Positions 26,999-38,744 of a stretch of 64,000 bases of DNA are shown here, piece after piece. The stretch comes from Talinum fruticosum. Lineage: Eukaryota > Streptophyta > Magnoliopsida > Caryophyllales > Talinaceae. The number at the start of each line of letters is the position of its first letter. The first letter of the stretch is position 1. The notes beneath the pieces were generated by a model that ran no database searches, was not told the origin of the DNA, and worked only from the letters and a program-made list of their open reading frames with translations. Made by a program: the position numbers and the translations under genes. The stretch spans positions 5,904,501 to 5,968,500 of the forward strand of contig JAITYX010000011.1 of the NCBI GenBank assembly GCA_021018815.1, written 5' to 3'.

Positions 26999-27257
26999 GG
27001 GCGGCGTAGGCTGCGCCGGCGGTGACTCGGTCGTGGTGGTGGGGGAGGGAGCAGAGCGATCGGGCTCGGGGGCAGAGCAGCAGAGGGTATGCAGGTGCGG
27101 TTATTATGCGACGAGAGGAGGGGGCAAGTTGGGCCAGGCGTGGGCTGCGGTGGGCGGCGTAGGCGGCGCCGACTGCGACCGGCCGTGGTGGTGGGGGAGG
27201 GAGTAGAGAAGTTGGGCTCGGGGGCAGAGCAGCGAGAGGGTATGCAGGTGCAGCTAT
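26999..27257. repeat. GC-rich tandem duplication in the hAT leader
   Basis: Two units of about 105 bp (26999-27100 and 27152-27257) share GGGCGGCGTAGG at their start, GTGGTGGTGGGGGAGGGAG in the middle and GGGTATGCAGGTGC at their end. They sit upstream of the transposase frame and are far more GC-rich than the rest of the element. They are probably part of the promoter or 5' UTR. Pro/Ala-rich frames across them are compositional. Confidence 0.8.
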
Positions 27258-27324
27258 GCCTTGAAGAAAAGGTAACGAAGGGAAATAAAAGTAAGGGATT
27301 GAATTTTGAAAAAAAAAAGTTGTT

Positions 27325-27392
27325 GGTAGCAAGAGTCGAACACGGGACCTCCGATTCGGATTACACAAGCCTTACCAACTCAACGAACTTGC
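27325..27392 (-). other. tRNA-like segment inside the hAT element
   Basis: On the minus strand the order is an A-box-like TTGAGTTGGTAAGG (27384-27371), then about 27 nt, then a B-box GTGTTCGACTC (27343-27333, fits GWTCRANNC), followed by TTGCTACCAAC. Spacing is close to that of a tRNA gene, but no complete cloverleaf with acceptor pairing was found. It looks like a tRNA-derived or pol III promoter-like module carried by the transposon rather than a functional tRNA gene. Confidence 0.45.
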
Positions 27393-27483
27393 TTTAACTA
27401 ATATTTTTCTCTACATAAAAATTTTATTTGTTTTTGGAAGGGGGTCGATTGACCCCACCGACTCCCGATGGTTCCGCCAAGTG

Positions 27484-27491
27484 ACCATAAT
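27484..27491. repeat. hAT target-site duplication, right
   Basis: ACCATAAT is the partner of 24165-24172 with one mismatch, and lies directly outside the terminal CGCCAAGTG. Confidence 0.8.
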
Positions 27492-27770
27492 AGTATAACT
27501 TCATGGAGTAAGTATCTATTTGATATGATATATTATATATAATGCCCTAGACTTATAACGTCCTTATTCACCGATTTAGAATCAATTTAAGCTTAATAAG
27601 CATATAACAACAAAAGCTTCAACTAAGGTCGAGGCTTTGCCAACATCTCCATAATTAGAGACAAGGTTAAAAATATAATCATATTGCATAATTTATAAGA
27701 AAACCGTTGGACACTTTTAAATGTTCATATTCATACCATTTAAAGTTCCTAACATTGTTCACTTGTAAGT

Positions 27771-30065
27771 CGTAACGCCCTAGTTACCATTATTTAATAA
27801 TTCCCTAATTCGAGAATACTAGACAAGGCCGCAGCTGAAGTTAACAATTGAAGGCGTCACCACCGCCCTAATAATAGGACAAGGCTAAAAATAAAACACC
27901 ATGATATCCCGTGTCTATCGGTTGTGCTTAAGTAAGTCCGGGAAATATTTAATGTTGCGCCGCAGGAGTCAAGCCGACAACTTAAATAAACCAATCCCAA
28001 GGTACGATCTGCTACATATTTTCATATATTAACGGCCAATACAACAGATCTGCGATAGGAAACACGCAATATTTAATTACAAATCCAAGGTCAAGCCCAA
28101 AATTAAAGCCCAAAATTAACGAGGAGGAGAACCACTTGTGAGCATCTAACCCATCTTAGGGCAATGATAATGGAATATCCAGCTAATTCTTGCTCCCGTC
28201 AGGCTTCTTAAGCAAAGGATCTGTTCACAAATGCTTTTCCTAAAAACAAAAACATTAAAATAATTCGAAGAATGAGTCGAAACTCGATCACGAACATTCC
28301 TGCACGATTAAATAATTTTGAAACACATTGATTGAATGCGCGTATTTCAATTCATTTTAGTTTGAAATCGGGGGAGAGAATATGAGTAAAACTTGCTTGC
28401 CGGTTATTATCCGAAAGTGGAACCCCTTGATAATTGATACGAACTAAGTAAGGTGCACACCTCCCGGGCCGACCGAGAACCCGAGTTGAAGCCGCGCGGT
28501 GGAATTGAAGGGCATAAGCCCCGATGATTGATAATTGAGCGGGGACCACTTAATTAGGTGACAAAACTTGATTTGCAGATGATTTATTATTAGTTATTTA
28601 TATGAGAAATGTTGAGATTTGCTGAAATATGTGAATTTTCGAAGGGTACGAGGCAATGAGCGTACTGAATTGAGAACGTTTGTTTCTCCCTTTTATAAAA
28701 ATTCAAGTTACCGGCTAATCGGCAACGGAAGTGGCCTCAATTCCGCTTCAAATAGACTTTTGTTGTTAATAATGTTTCTCTTGAGTTTCAATAATTGAAT
28801 TTGTATAAGCGTTGACAACTTATTTCATTTTCCATATTTATTACGTAATCGGTTAAACTACGTTTTCTTACATAACTTTACTGCATTAATTCCGTTTCAA
28901 ATATTTAACACAATGCATACTAACTAAAAAGTTAATTAGGCTAATTAGATACTCAATGATTTTGATGTAATTCAATTTGTTAGTTGGCTTGGATTGAAAA
29001 TGGTGTGTATATATATGTATACCTAAACAAACACTTATTCCTAATTTATTCCTTACTTCTCCCTTTCCTGCATTCAAACCCATAGTTAAGTAGTTAATTA
29101 ATCCAGTCAAATGCCTTTCCATAGGAAGGTTTCACAATTTGCTGAATTGCCCAAAATTCATACATACACCAATTTAAGGTCATAAGCATTATTCTCTCAA
29201 CAAAATTCACATTCACAACCACAATTAGGTATGCTTAATGCTCAATTATTTTTAATGCCTCTACACATTACTCGATATCTAATTCCAATTTCCACATACA
29301 CATTCCCTTTCATTTGCTCAATACAACCAATTTCAAAATATACCAAATCCATCAAATTACTCAATTCTATAATAAGACATCCCTAATCTCATTCACTAAA
29401 TTATAATCTCCCAAAAGAAATCACATTTATTCACATTCATACACATTCAATCCATCAACTGCCACACCTCAATCATCCACACCAATCCGAATTTTCTCAA
29501 ATCCATTTTTAAATTCATATCATAACATCATTATAAACTATATAATTTAATTAACAACTACAATCACTAAGTAAATAATGAAGTGTGATAATTTAGGGTT
29601 TAGGATTTTACCTTCAAACACCGGGGATGGAAGCCAAGAGAGAAGAATAGTGGTCGTACACGCCTGGGCTCCGGCGGTACTGGGCAGTGCACCGGCGATA
29701 AGCTCCGGCGGCCGCTACGGCTGGTTGGTTGGCCGATAGGTGGGCCGCAGCGGGGAGCACAAGCAGCACACCGCAGAAGAAAGGGAGAGAGCGTGAGAGC
29801 GAGAGAGGGAGGGAACGAGAGCGAGAGAGAAAGGGAGAGACCAGCTCCGGTTTTCGGCTGGCGTCGGCGTGGCCGGAGCAAGTGGCGGCAGCAAGGAGGA
29901 TGAAGATGGTGGCGGAGGAATGAAGCGGGGACGTGCTAGGGACAGAATGCGAGAATGAAGAAATGAATCGAGCTGGGTATTCTTATTGTTATTTTTTTCT
30001 TTCTTTTTTTTTTGTATAAATCTAGATAAATCAATTTCTGGATTTTTCTTTCAAAAATCTAATTA

Positions 30066-30110
<45 letters not shown>

Positions 30111-30126
30111 TTACTTTATTTTATTT

Positions 30127-30204
<78 letters not shown>

Positions 30205-30517
30205 TTTTTGTTACTTTTTAATTTTATTTTAATAATGATGTTTACAAATTATAATTACAATGGTTTGCTTAAAATATAATATTAATGACCTTATCCTCAT
30301 ACACCATCCCATGTAAATTTTTAATTTTTTTTACATATACGTAAATTATAATCATTATTATGAAATTTTTATTAGGGTCACTTCGTCACCTTAGTCTGTA
30401 TAACACATATATAAAAATAATTTAAATATAAAATATCGAATTGAAGTGCACACGCTCAATTATATAAATCTTGTAATTAATAAGATGAATAATGTGATTT
30501 AAGGTCGGGTTATTACA
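27771..30517 (-). mobile_element. Solo LTR of a chromovirus-like Ty3/Gypsy element, 2.75 kb
   Basis: On the minus strand it begins TGTAATAACCCGACC and ends GGGCGTTACG (the last base expected to be A), the terminal style of chromovirus LTRs. TAAGT (27766-27770) and TAAGC (30518-30522) form a 4-of-5 target duplication, which supports a complete solo LTR. Inside, the minus strand has a pyrimidine-rich, GC-rich leader (29.9-29.6 kb) with a donor-like AAGGTAAAATCC near 29.61 kb, as in related elements. Long (TTA)n and (TA)n tracts also lie inside it. No gag or pol is attached. Confidence 0.7.
30067..30196. repeat. Adjacent (TTA)n and (TA)n microsatellites
   Basis: (TTA)n spans about 30067-30110 and (TA)n about 30134-30195, both inside the Gypsy solo LTR. 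They are likely to have expanded after insertion. Confidence 0.95.
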
Positions 30518-30599
30518 TAAGCTAATCCAGTTCAGGAGTCCGAGGAGCCCGTAAGACACATGCCATGTCATCTTTCTGTAGACATTTAAAAAAATGTAG

Positions 30600-31200
30600 T
30601 GAAGTGGTACAATCGTTGTTGAACCACTCGAAGGTCACAAAGTGGACTGAACTTTATAAGGAGTTCTTACATTGATACTCCTATAATACTCGATCTACCA
30701 ATCACTTATCGTGAGTTCGAATCGATTAAACAAGAAGAAAATGAGTACTTCACTGACTTCCTTATCCACTTGGAGAGTAAAGGCCGCCCACATGGTGGAC
30801 CAATGCTCTAAAAAATCAAGTAAGGCTTATCCTCAAAAATTCGAAACCCGCTTATTACCAACACTTGACATTCTTGTCTTTCATTGACTTCAAAATTTTG
30901 CAAAATGTTGGCATGCTTATAGAAGAGGAGTAAGCATCCACGGCCACAAAAGCAAGCAATCGACCCAAAGGACATGTATATGTCCAAGTAGCTTCCTTGT
31001 GAAGCACTACACTTCACCATCGAATGAGCACATCACTCATCGGGAATGACAATAAATATAAATTTCCTTATTTTCGACCCATCCTAGGTCTAATTCTATT
31101 TCCTTTCTTAAAAAAATGCCCAAATCGAAGTTGTTGAACTATGAAGGTCCGATTCCACTATAGTAGATACGTAGGAAGCCCATAAGGTCATGCTACAATC
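30600..31200 (+). pseudogene. Ty3/Gypsy gag remnant (Tat/Ogre-like)
   Basis: Plus-strand frames contain ITYREFESIKQEENEYFTDF, then a piece with GGPML and KNSKPAYYQHL, then FKILQNVGMLIEEE. This is the order of a retrotransposon gag domain (the loading motif, then a 'ML..L.P.Y...L' stretch, then 'F..L...G..IE'). Stops and shifts break every block. The following sequence at about 31.14-31.20 kb, with GATACGTAGGAAGCCC, is the type of phrase found after gag in Tat/Ogre elements. Family assignment is from memory of such motifs and is moderate. It abuts, but need not belong with, the solo LTR on its left, which lies on the other strand. Confidence 0.5.
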
Positions 31201-31799
31201 CTTTTTTTTTCCCAATTTCTAAATTTCTAAATTTCCAAATTCAATTTTCTTTTTCTTTTTCCCCAATCCAAATATTTTTCCAATTTCAAAGTCCCAAATT
31301 CAAATTCATTTTGCCCTCTCTAATTTCAAATCCATAAGAGCAAAAAGTTAATCAGGAAGCACGCCACCCTATCTCCGGACCAAGGTTTACAATTCAGCAA
31401 CAAGTGCATTGTGTTTTCGCATTGGGTTTCATTTTAAGAGTAGTTTTTCTCACGACCGATTTTCATCTTTTTCCTATTACTCGGACCATTATACTCTACT
31501 TTGGGGAATTAGGGTTAAAAGTGCAATTTTGTCTTTGTCTTGTCTTTTGTATCCTCCTTTTGCATTATATAAATAAAAGACTGCATTTGTTCTTAGACTA
31601 GAGTCTTATATTCATCTCCCTTACATGAGTACAAAAATCTAAAACAATAAACAAAAAATGCAAAGCACCATACAATAACTATTTATTATCATCAGCCATG
31701 AAGTCAACATTAGGAAGGCCACCAGCATGTTAGCTTCAAAGAAATAATCCCTCATGTCATCAACCAAGGAAGTCAAAGCTTGCTAATTCTCCGATCCCC

Positions 31800-32470
31800 G
31801 AAAAGAGCTAGACCCAAATGACCAAGTCTTGGCAGCATCCCGACAAAAGACAAGCATCCGTCCCTATTCTAACAAAAGTGGATTCGTCGGGCTTCGGATC
31901 CAGGAGTGGTCAAGTTCGGACACCTTGTCGAGCTTCATATCCAAGCGCAATCAAAGTTTAGGCACCCTACCAAATTTGAAGCAAGTTTAGATGAGGCTCA
32001 TTCCCTTGGTTTCGCGTCATCAAAACGACCAAGTCTAGGCAACATCCCGATAATAACAAGCATCCGTACCTATTTCGACGAAAGTTGATATACGTTAAGA
32101 CTTCAAGTTCTTTCCATGGCAAAGTCAAGGTATAACCTTTGAATGTGATCTAGCTACAGGCCATTGGACCTCTAATTTACGTAAAACTCTAATTTATTTA
32201 CATTCGATTATCGGCTAAGAAAAATTTTAATGTAAGAAATTTCATAGCCAAGCTTCGACTAAGAAATAGGTTAAGTTTAATCCCCTTATCCGAGCTTCAG
32301 GACATGGATCAAGCCAAGTTCAGGAATCAACTCGCCGATTTTGGACTTTATGTTGCAAGTCAAGTCTAGGCCTATCGACCGGGGTTCATGTCATAAGATG
32401 ACCAATCCTAGGCACCCCAATTTCATGAACGCAATTGACATCCGAAGCGATGCCGACAAAACAGATAAGT
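31800..32470. repeat. Spaced direct repeats of unknown origin
   Basis: Similar phrases around ACCAAGTCT.GGCA.CATCCCGA and ACAAGCATCCGT occur near 31.82-31.88 and 32.03-32.09 kb. A more diverged copy lies near 32.40-32.46 kb. They probably represent a tandemly repeated non-coding part of an LTR retrotransposon. No coding call is made for the short frames here. Confidence 0.45.
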
Positions 32471-32494
32471 ACCCTTTAGTGTCTACTTTGACAT

Positions 32495-33290
32495 TTGTCT
32501 TTCAAGACTCGGTCAAAGCGGGTATTAACCGTAGAAATAGGAAGGACAATGATGAGTGAACATGATCCGCCTTACTATTTCCGGGCTGAGGCGATCAACA
32601 CGAAGAACTACACATTGAACGGATGCCTCATCGGACCCATCTTGAAGAAAACTCCATACGAGCTCTACAAGGGAAAGAAGCCCAACATTTTATACTTCAA
32701 ACCCTTTAGATGTAAGTGCTTTGTTCACAATAATGGTAAAGATCACCCGACCAAGTTTAATACTCGGTCGGATGAAGGTATCTTTCACGGGTTACTCATC
32801 TCACAATGAAAGCATATCGTGTTTTTAATAAAAGAATTAACAAAGTGAAGAAAGTATCCACGTTGTGTTTGATGAGATTGATAAGGGAAAAACAAGTGAG
32901 TCAACCTTCTTAGATCCGAAACTCCGTCGAGATGAAGATGATCTTGCTGAAGCCGAGCTCGACAGCAGTCGAAAGAAAGCAACTCGGAATGAGGCGTCTC
33001 GGAACATCATGACTCGGATCGAACTAGCTCGGAGGCAGACTCGGAAAGTCGAAGGACAAGCAAATGAGAAAACTCAGCAAGCTCGGAACTCTTAGGAACA
33101 ACCAATTCAACAAACAAACCTAGTGAACTAGATAATAGGTAGAACATTCAAATATGCTTCGAGTAATCCACTCGAGAACATATTCTCTGTCATCAATAGT
33201 GGGGTAAGAACTCCTTTTTCTTTGTAAAATCTATGTGCATTCACTCGTATTCATATCATTAAATGAACCAAGAAATGCTGAAAGACAAGT
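32495..33290 (+). pseudogene. Truncated Sirevirus pol fragment (integrase C-terminus to RT linker)
   Basis: The plus-strand frame reads RTMMSEHDPPYYFRAEAINT, then LIGPILKKTPYELYKGKKP, YFKPFRCKCFVHNNGKDHP and RSDEGIFHG. This is the stretch after the integrase catalytic core in Copia elements, followed by a hydrophilic linker rich in TRN/ARN motifs and the HPLENIFS-like start of RT. It aligns collinearly with 51190-50540 of the intact element on the opposite strand. Both ends are abrupt and no LTR is attached. It also preserves the aspartate frame at a site where the longer element is shifted, which helps reconstruct the damage history. Confidence 0.8.
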
Positions 33291-36089
33291 TTATTATCAA
33301 TTTTTAGTGAGTTATTTGTCCTAATTCAGTTGTCTCTATAACCATACTCGCACCTTAATTTTTCCATCTTAAAACTTTTTAGACCTCTTGATTGGTAGAT
33401 ACATGTTTGAATAAGATGGATAATTTTTGATCTTGGTGCTCGATTGAAAGAGATATTGTGAGGCGGATGAATAAACTCTCTTATGATAACTCAATGTTTA
33501 GTTTTTCACTTGCTTGGAAAAGACCAAATAATTTTCAATCTAACTGTTTTTGAAGTAAGGCAAGCCTAGTGTATACTTTATGTTTTATGTGTCTTTATGA
33601 GAAAACATAATTTTATGTCAAATATTTAATTTCTTTGCACAAGTACGTCCAAAGTCTTAGTGTGGGGGAATTTTTTAAGTCGTATTTGATACATATTTTT
33701 AGTAGTTAATTAATCTATATTATGGTGCCTGGATTTGTTAGGTAGAAATCTTGCTCCTAAATTATGGTGTTTGGAATCTTTGTTTGATGTGTCATGTGAG
33801 TTGTGGTGGAGAATTTCAATTTTTTTTATCTCTGCATACGTGCGAGTTGCGAGTATATGTCTATATGCAGAGTGTCACTATATATGCTCTACTTGAGACT
33901 TATCTTTTTCAATTACCACTGCATGTATACACAATATTTGATCCTACTAATTTTTCAATTGTTTTCTGTTGCAAATCCATATAACATGAGATATGTTCGT
34001 ATGTTTCAAGAATCTGTTAATTAGGTGCAAATAATGAGTTGCTATCATGGTGTTAGGCTTGATTTAGAGGCACAACTAACTAATTGCACTTGTAATAGCC
34101 TCGGTGATTTAAAATTGACTGATGAATGATGATGTTGATCCGTGTGTGAATTTTGTTGTTCTAAATTCATGTTCGGTAGATGTTTTTCATATGTTTTATA
34201 GATTCAAATTCTTTGGTTCTTATTTAGTAGATGTTGATGATGTTGATCCGTGTGTGAATTCTATGGTTCTTGTTTAGTAGATGTTGATGATGTTGATCTA
34301 TCTTTGCTTTGATTTTCTCTTTCATCTTTCGTGCTCGATGTATCGAGGATTTGGGAATCATTGCCTTCTATCATACCCGACTTGTCTTGGGCGTCGAAGC
34401 AAGGATATTAATTTGTATATCTATGTTGCATTATATATATCCGCTCTGCTATACCCGAGACTTATCTTTTCAATTGCAATTGAGTATGTGCGCAATGTAT
34501 GCTCTATTTTCATCCAAGGAATCCTTTTGTCTTTTTTGTCACTTTGTTGGTGTTTTAGAAATTTTATGGTGTGAAACTGTGTTAAAGGATTTAGGCATCA
34601 AATGTTGGAAGTTGACCAGATTATTTTATCATAATAATTTGTCAATTCGTTTTCTATTGCAAATCAATATATGCTAGTTGTGTACTTATATCTCAAGTTA
34701 AGTTAATGTGTGTGTACATTGATCTTTGATTCAATAATTGATTCAATTGATGTGCATATCTATAGTTGTGGTTCAACCGCATGTGTTCCTTAAATGTAAG
34801 CATTTGCTTATGGTTCGGTTTGGTGATGGTAGGAATCCTTATTTCCAAGCTTCCCAATAAAGAGTCACCGATGCCTTTGATAATGTATTTGTACCATATT
34901 TTTTCCCATTTTAATGGTGAATTTTGACTTCGGGTCACTTTGCAAGATATGAAACATTTTTGAGTTTTCCAACTTAGGAGAGGTTAAATGGCGGGATTTT
35001 TTGATAATATATTCCTGTCATTTCGCCCTTTTATTAGTGTAACATCCCGAAATCCCCGCCCCCACATTAGTGCAAGATAGGAATCATCATCTTTGAGTTT
35101 CCCGGTTGGAGTTTTCCAGTTGTGTGAGTGGTTTCGCCTCTTTCTGCATCTATATATTGCATATGTTCTCCTCCCCTTCCCTATATGAAATCATGTGATC
35201 TTCGCTTCAGTATCCGTATCATCCTTGCTTTTGTATGCTCGTTTGTTTAGATGGCCAAGAATGTGTAATATGCAGTGCATGCATTTGAAATCTTATAATG
35301 TTTGTTTTTTTTTTCATGTATTTTTCGAGCTGCAAAGGTTGTGAAGTTTATTACTCTTTGAGATATGCTATATGGTTTTTTGGTTATGAATTTTTCTTTC
35401 GGTCATGGCAAATAGAGGCTTAACATTTTCATATTTGATCATATATAAGCAAATTACTTTTGACTAAGCCGCAGCTTGGAAAAGGAAGGGATTCGGAAGA
35501 GATGCTTAGTCGTAGGTGAAGGGAGGGGGTTTATTTAAACAATGGTTGGAATGCTTTAAGATATTTGCACTTTTCGAGTCAAATGCATCACTCGAACACA
35601 AGATATTTATAATTAAGGGTTGTTTTTTCATCTAAATTTTGTACTTTTCAAGAGTTACATGTTTCAAGCTATAATAGAACTAAGGTTTGTATCCATCTCT
35701 TGTCTTTTTTTTAGTGTGATTGACATTATAGCAGATCTCGAGTTGGCAAGTCGAGTAATGGGAGTCTCTCTAGAGTATTGGGGTCTGTTTGTGCAGCGTC
35801 GGGGCTCAAATATAGTTAAGGATCCACATATAGTATGTGATTGGGTTATAGTTGGTATGAATCCTTATTTCTTCCTACACCAAGAGATTGATTGTCTAAT
35901 TGATGTGAATGACAAGTGCTAAACTGGAATTTTACGCTCTTTTACGTTCTCTTATTGGCTAATTTTGACACTTCAAAAGCCTTCTTACCTAAATTCTCAT
36001 TTGATTTCGCTTCGCTTTCTTCATTTATGATTGAAGTGTGTGAATTTCTATGTTTTGAGGTAATCCCGCCTTTTATGATGAAGAATATA
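33291..36089. other. T-rich non-coding DNA with internal duplications
   Basis: No coding region is supported. The plus strand is richer in T than A. GTGTGGGGGAATT near 33.66 kb is a phrase typical of LTR-retrotransposon leaders. Blocks at about 33.77-34.02 and 34.38-34.70 kb share phrases such as GAGACTTATCTTTTTCAATT and TTTCTRTTGCAAATC in the same order, which suggests an old direct duplication. GTAACATCCCGAAATCC near 35.04 kb resembles a Gypsy LTR start, but its partner end was not found. Confidence 0.4.
34125..34303. repeat. Imperfect tandem repeats containing GATGATGTTGATC
   Basis: Three copies of a phrase around GTTGATGATGTTGATCCG recur; two adjacent copies near 34.23 and 34.28 kb are about 54 bp apart and nearly identical. 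Short frames across them are not considered coding. Confidence 0.75.
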
Positions 36090-37260
36090 TCTTTCAAAGT
36101 GCTAAGGAAAAGAGTGAGAAGCCATAGAAGGTCGGAGAACGAAGAAAGAGATCAAGCCAAGTCGGCACGAGGCTGTAGCACTGGCCGTGCTCGAAGGAAA
36201 GAAGGAAAAGAAGACCTAGCACAGTGCTGTGCTGAAGCAGAAGAAGTCAGCACGAGCAATGCCAAAGTCAGCACGAGGCCATGTTAGGAATTCGGAAATT
36301 AATCGAAGGCGCCGTGAGCTTGCACGGGTTAAGCACGGTTTCAGCGAATGCTAGTGCCAATCGGCAGCTTCGTTTCTGCTTGTTTTATTCTGGAAATTGT
36401 AATTTTCGGGAATCAGACTTTTATGCTTCATTTCTAGGCTAGTTTCTCTCTACTTGTAAGCACTTATTTCCATTGTTAAGAGATCAAAGCTTAGATTTAT
36501 TTTCATCTAATCGCAATTTAATTCAAGTTTACGGTACTATTATTCTTCTCTCTACTTTTATCTTGCATTCTTTTTGGTGTTCATCCCTCAATTTGCTGTC
36601 ATATGCCATGAATATGTGTGGCTAATTTCCAACTTAGGTTGGGGATTTGCCACTAATATGGTAGTTTAATCGTAATTTATGCTTTGATGCTAATTTGCAA
36701 TTGTTTGATGAATTTCCGACTTGTTGATACTTATTGAATTGGTGTGAGGTTCGAGAGAATCCTACCTTTATTGTTTTTGGGAATTGAGTAGACTTCGAGA
36801 GAAGAGGCTTAGTTCTACTTCAACTTGTTGGATGATTACAACTTAGATATGAGAATAATTTAGGTTGTTATCAAGGGAAGAGTCGATAATCATGTAATTC
36901 TTTGATTTTGATTGTGTGAGAACAACAATTAATTCAATTGAGTTAGCTTAATGACCTTCGAGAGAAGGCTTAGGTGATTTGAACTGCATCGATTCCCTAG
37001 TTCATCTCGGTTGTGAATAGTGTAGAAGCATGTAATTAAGATTGTTGGCATGTTAGCTTGGTAAATCCTTGCCTAAGGTTTTCTTTATCTCGATTTCATT
37101 TCATTATTTAAGTGCTTACGTTACCAACCAATTTGAACTGTTCCTTTACTTAGTTCAAAAGGACATTGACCTTAGATTTTTGTGAGACCTAGCTCCCTAA
37201 GACCAACAACTCGTACTCTCTATAGTACAACAACAACAAGAAATTTTAATTTCTACCAAA
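36090..37260 (+). other. Probable LTR/leader remnant of an LTR retrotransposon
   Basis: A GC-richer stretch (36.09-36.36 kb) is followed by T/C-rich DNA with CTACTTGTAAGCACTTATTTCC. Next come three TTCGAGAGAA/G phrases (about 36.75, 36.80 and 36.96 kb), and finally GACCTAGCTCCCTAAGACC near 37.19 kb. This style is typical of the end of an LTR and the untranslated leader of large plant Gypsy or non-autonomous LARD elements. No gag or pol follows, and boundaries are not defined. Confidence 0.35.
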
Positions 37261-37664
37261 TTCAATGATTTGGAGGTTCCGATTTAAGCTCATCCTCTCT
37301 TAGTTGTCTAATTGATGTGAACGACAAGAAATTTTAATATCTACAAAACTCAATGGTTTGGAGATTCTGATTTAATCTCATCCTGTGTTAACACGAGTTT
37401 GCGAGTGCCTTAGAGCTTCATATTGATATCTTTTTTGGGTGTTCCCCTTATGTGATTGAAGCAACTTTGTTACATTCTTCCATTCAGCTTCCATGGGTGA
37501 GCCTGTCCTCTACTTTCTTTTTTTTTTTTTCCTTTCCATCCAATTTAATGTAAAAGTTATAAGGGAAAATAAATTAGAAAATTGATGCATGACTTAGATA
37601 AGTTAGATATAATTTAAAGGTTAGAAATGTAATTATACTACTTAGATCCATCCTAAAACTTTAT

Positions 37665-38744
37665 GGGCTTGTTTGGTTGGATGTAATCAAAGTGGTAATG
37701 CAATTAAATTGGTAATGGTGATTACATTACCATGTTTGGTTACAACTTTATAATGCAATTAAAATTGCATAGTAATCACATTAACCTTTACCTATGCAAT
37801 TACAATTACTTGAATATTTACTAAATAATCATGATTACATCCATCCTTATGATCAAATTTTAACACACTTCTAATAAATTTCTCTCTCTCCCCCAACTTC
37901 AATTTCATATTCATTTTCTCTCTCCTCCTTGGCAAGCAAAAAATTTATCTATTTGATAAGAAACTAAATTTTTTTTCCTTCTATTATCTTTATATATGAT
38001 ATGATCGTTAAATCATTATGAGAAAATTTCAACTTTCATATTTTAGATTTAAAATTTAAGTATTCAATTAAGAAGATAAAAGAAGCTTACATTAAAATTT
38101 TTAGATCAAATTTTTTTACTTGTTAACACTTATCTTTAATTCAATAAATATTTATCATAAATAAAATAATTTTAGTTTGTATTTTTATTCATGAAAAAAA
38201 TTCAAAACTTAATTATATGATAAAAGAGATTAAAAAAGCTCAAATATAAATTTAGGGTTTAAAATTTTGTTATGTGGATAACATTTATCTTCACTACGAC
38301 AAATATTTATTGCCACTAGAACAATCGAATTGATCTTTTTTGTACCAAAAAATTTTAAATTAGGAAATATGATGTAAAAGATTAAAAAATCTCAAATATA
38401 ATTTTGAATTTAAAATATTTTCGTGTGGATAGCATTTATCTTTATTACTATATTTATTATTATTAGAATAATATAGTTGATATTTGCAATAAAACTTGAT
38501 TATTTGATAGAAAATATTTTTAAAAGTTCAAATCTAAATATGTAACTCAAATTTTTATTTAGATAGCATTTATCTCCACTACTAACTTTGGTTATTGAAA
38601 TAATACATTACCATTGTGATTACATTACACTTTTTATATAACCAAATATGGTAATGTAATTGTTGTCCCATTACATTACATATCTAATTACATTACATAA
38701 TTGATTACATTACACCCCTATTGCATTACATCCAACCAAACGCC
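37665..38744. mobile_element. Large MITE-like element with GTTTGGTTGGATGTAAT ends, 1.08 kb
   Basis: The left end GGGCTTGTTTGGTTGGATGT and the right end, read inward as GGCGTTTGGTTGGATGTAAT, are inverted repeats. Inner subterminal repeats also match in inverted orientation (GATTACATTACCATGTTTGG on the left; ATGGTAATGTAAT with its AACCAAAT on the right). The interior is AT-rich with three similar internal blocks and no transposase. A target duplication is not clear. It is probably a PIF/Harbinger-type non-autonomous element. Confidence 0.7.

Larger units (their letters stand above)
24173..27483 (-). mobile_element. hAT transposon (DUF4371 / zinc-finger MYM type), 3.3 kb
   Basis: The left terminus CAGTGGCGAATCCAGG and the right terminus, read inward as CACTTGGCGGAACCATCGG, form an imperfect inverted repeat. 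This is the plant hAT family whose ends begin CAGTGGCGGA. GGGGGTCGA follows inside both ends. Both ends abut the 8-bp duplication. The interior carries, on the minus strand, a GC-rich duplicated leader, a transposase reading frame and, near the right end, a tRNA-like segment. Frameshifts make this copy non-autonomous as read. Element length is typical for the family. Confidence 0.85.

Noticed and set aside
27325..27392. Functional tRNA gene
   Set aside because: A- and B-box-like motifs are present, but no pairing acceptor stem, complete cloverleaf or terminator was seen.
26973..27397. Pro/Ala-rich frames (131 and 102 codons) in the hAT leader
   Set aside because: They follow from the GC-rich tandem duplication; both strands are open and neither resembles a known protein.
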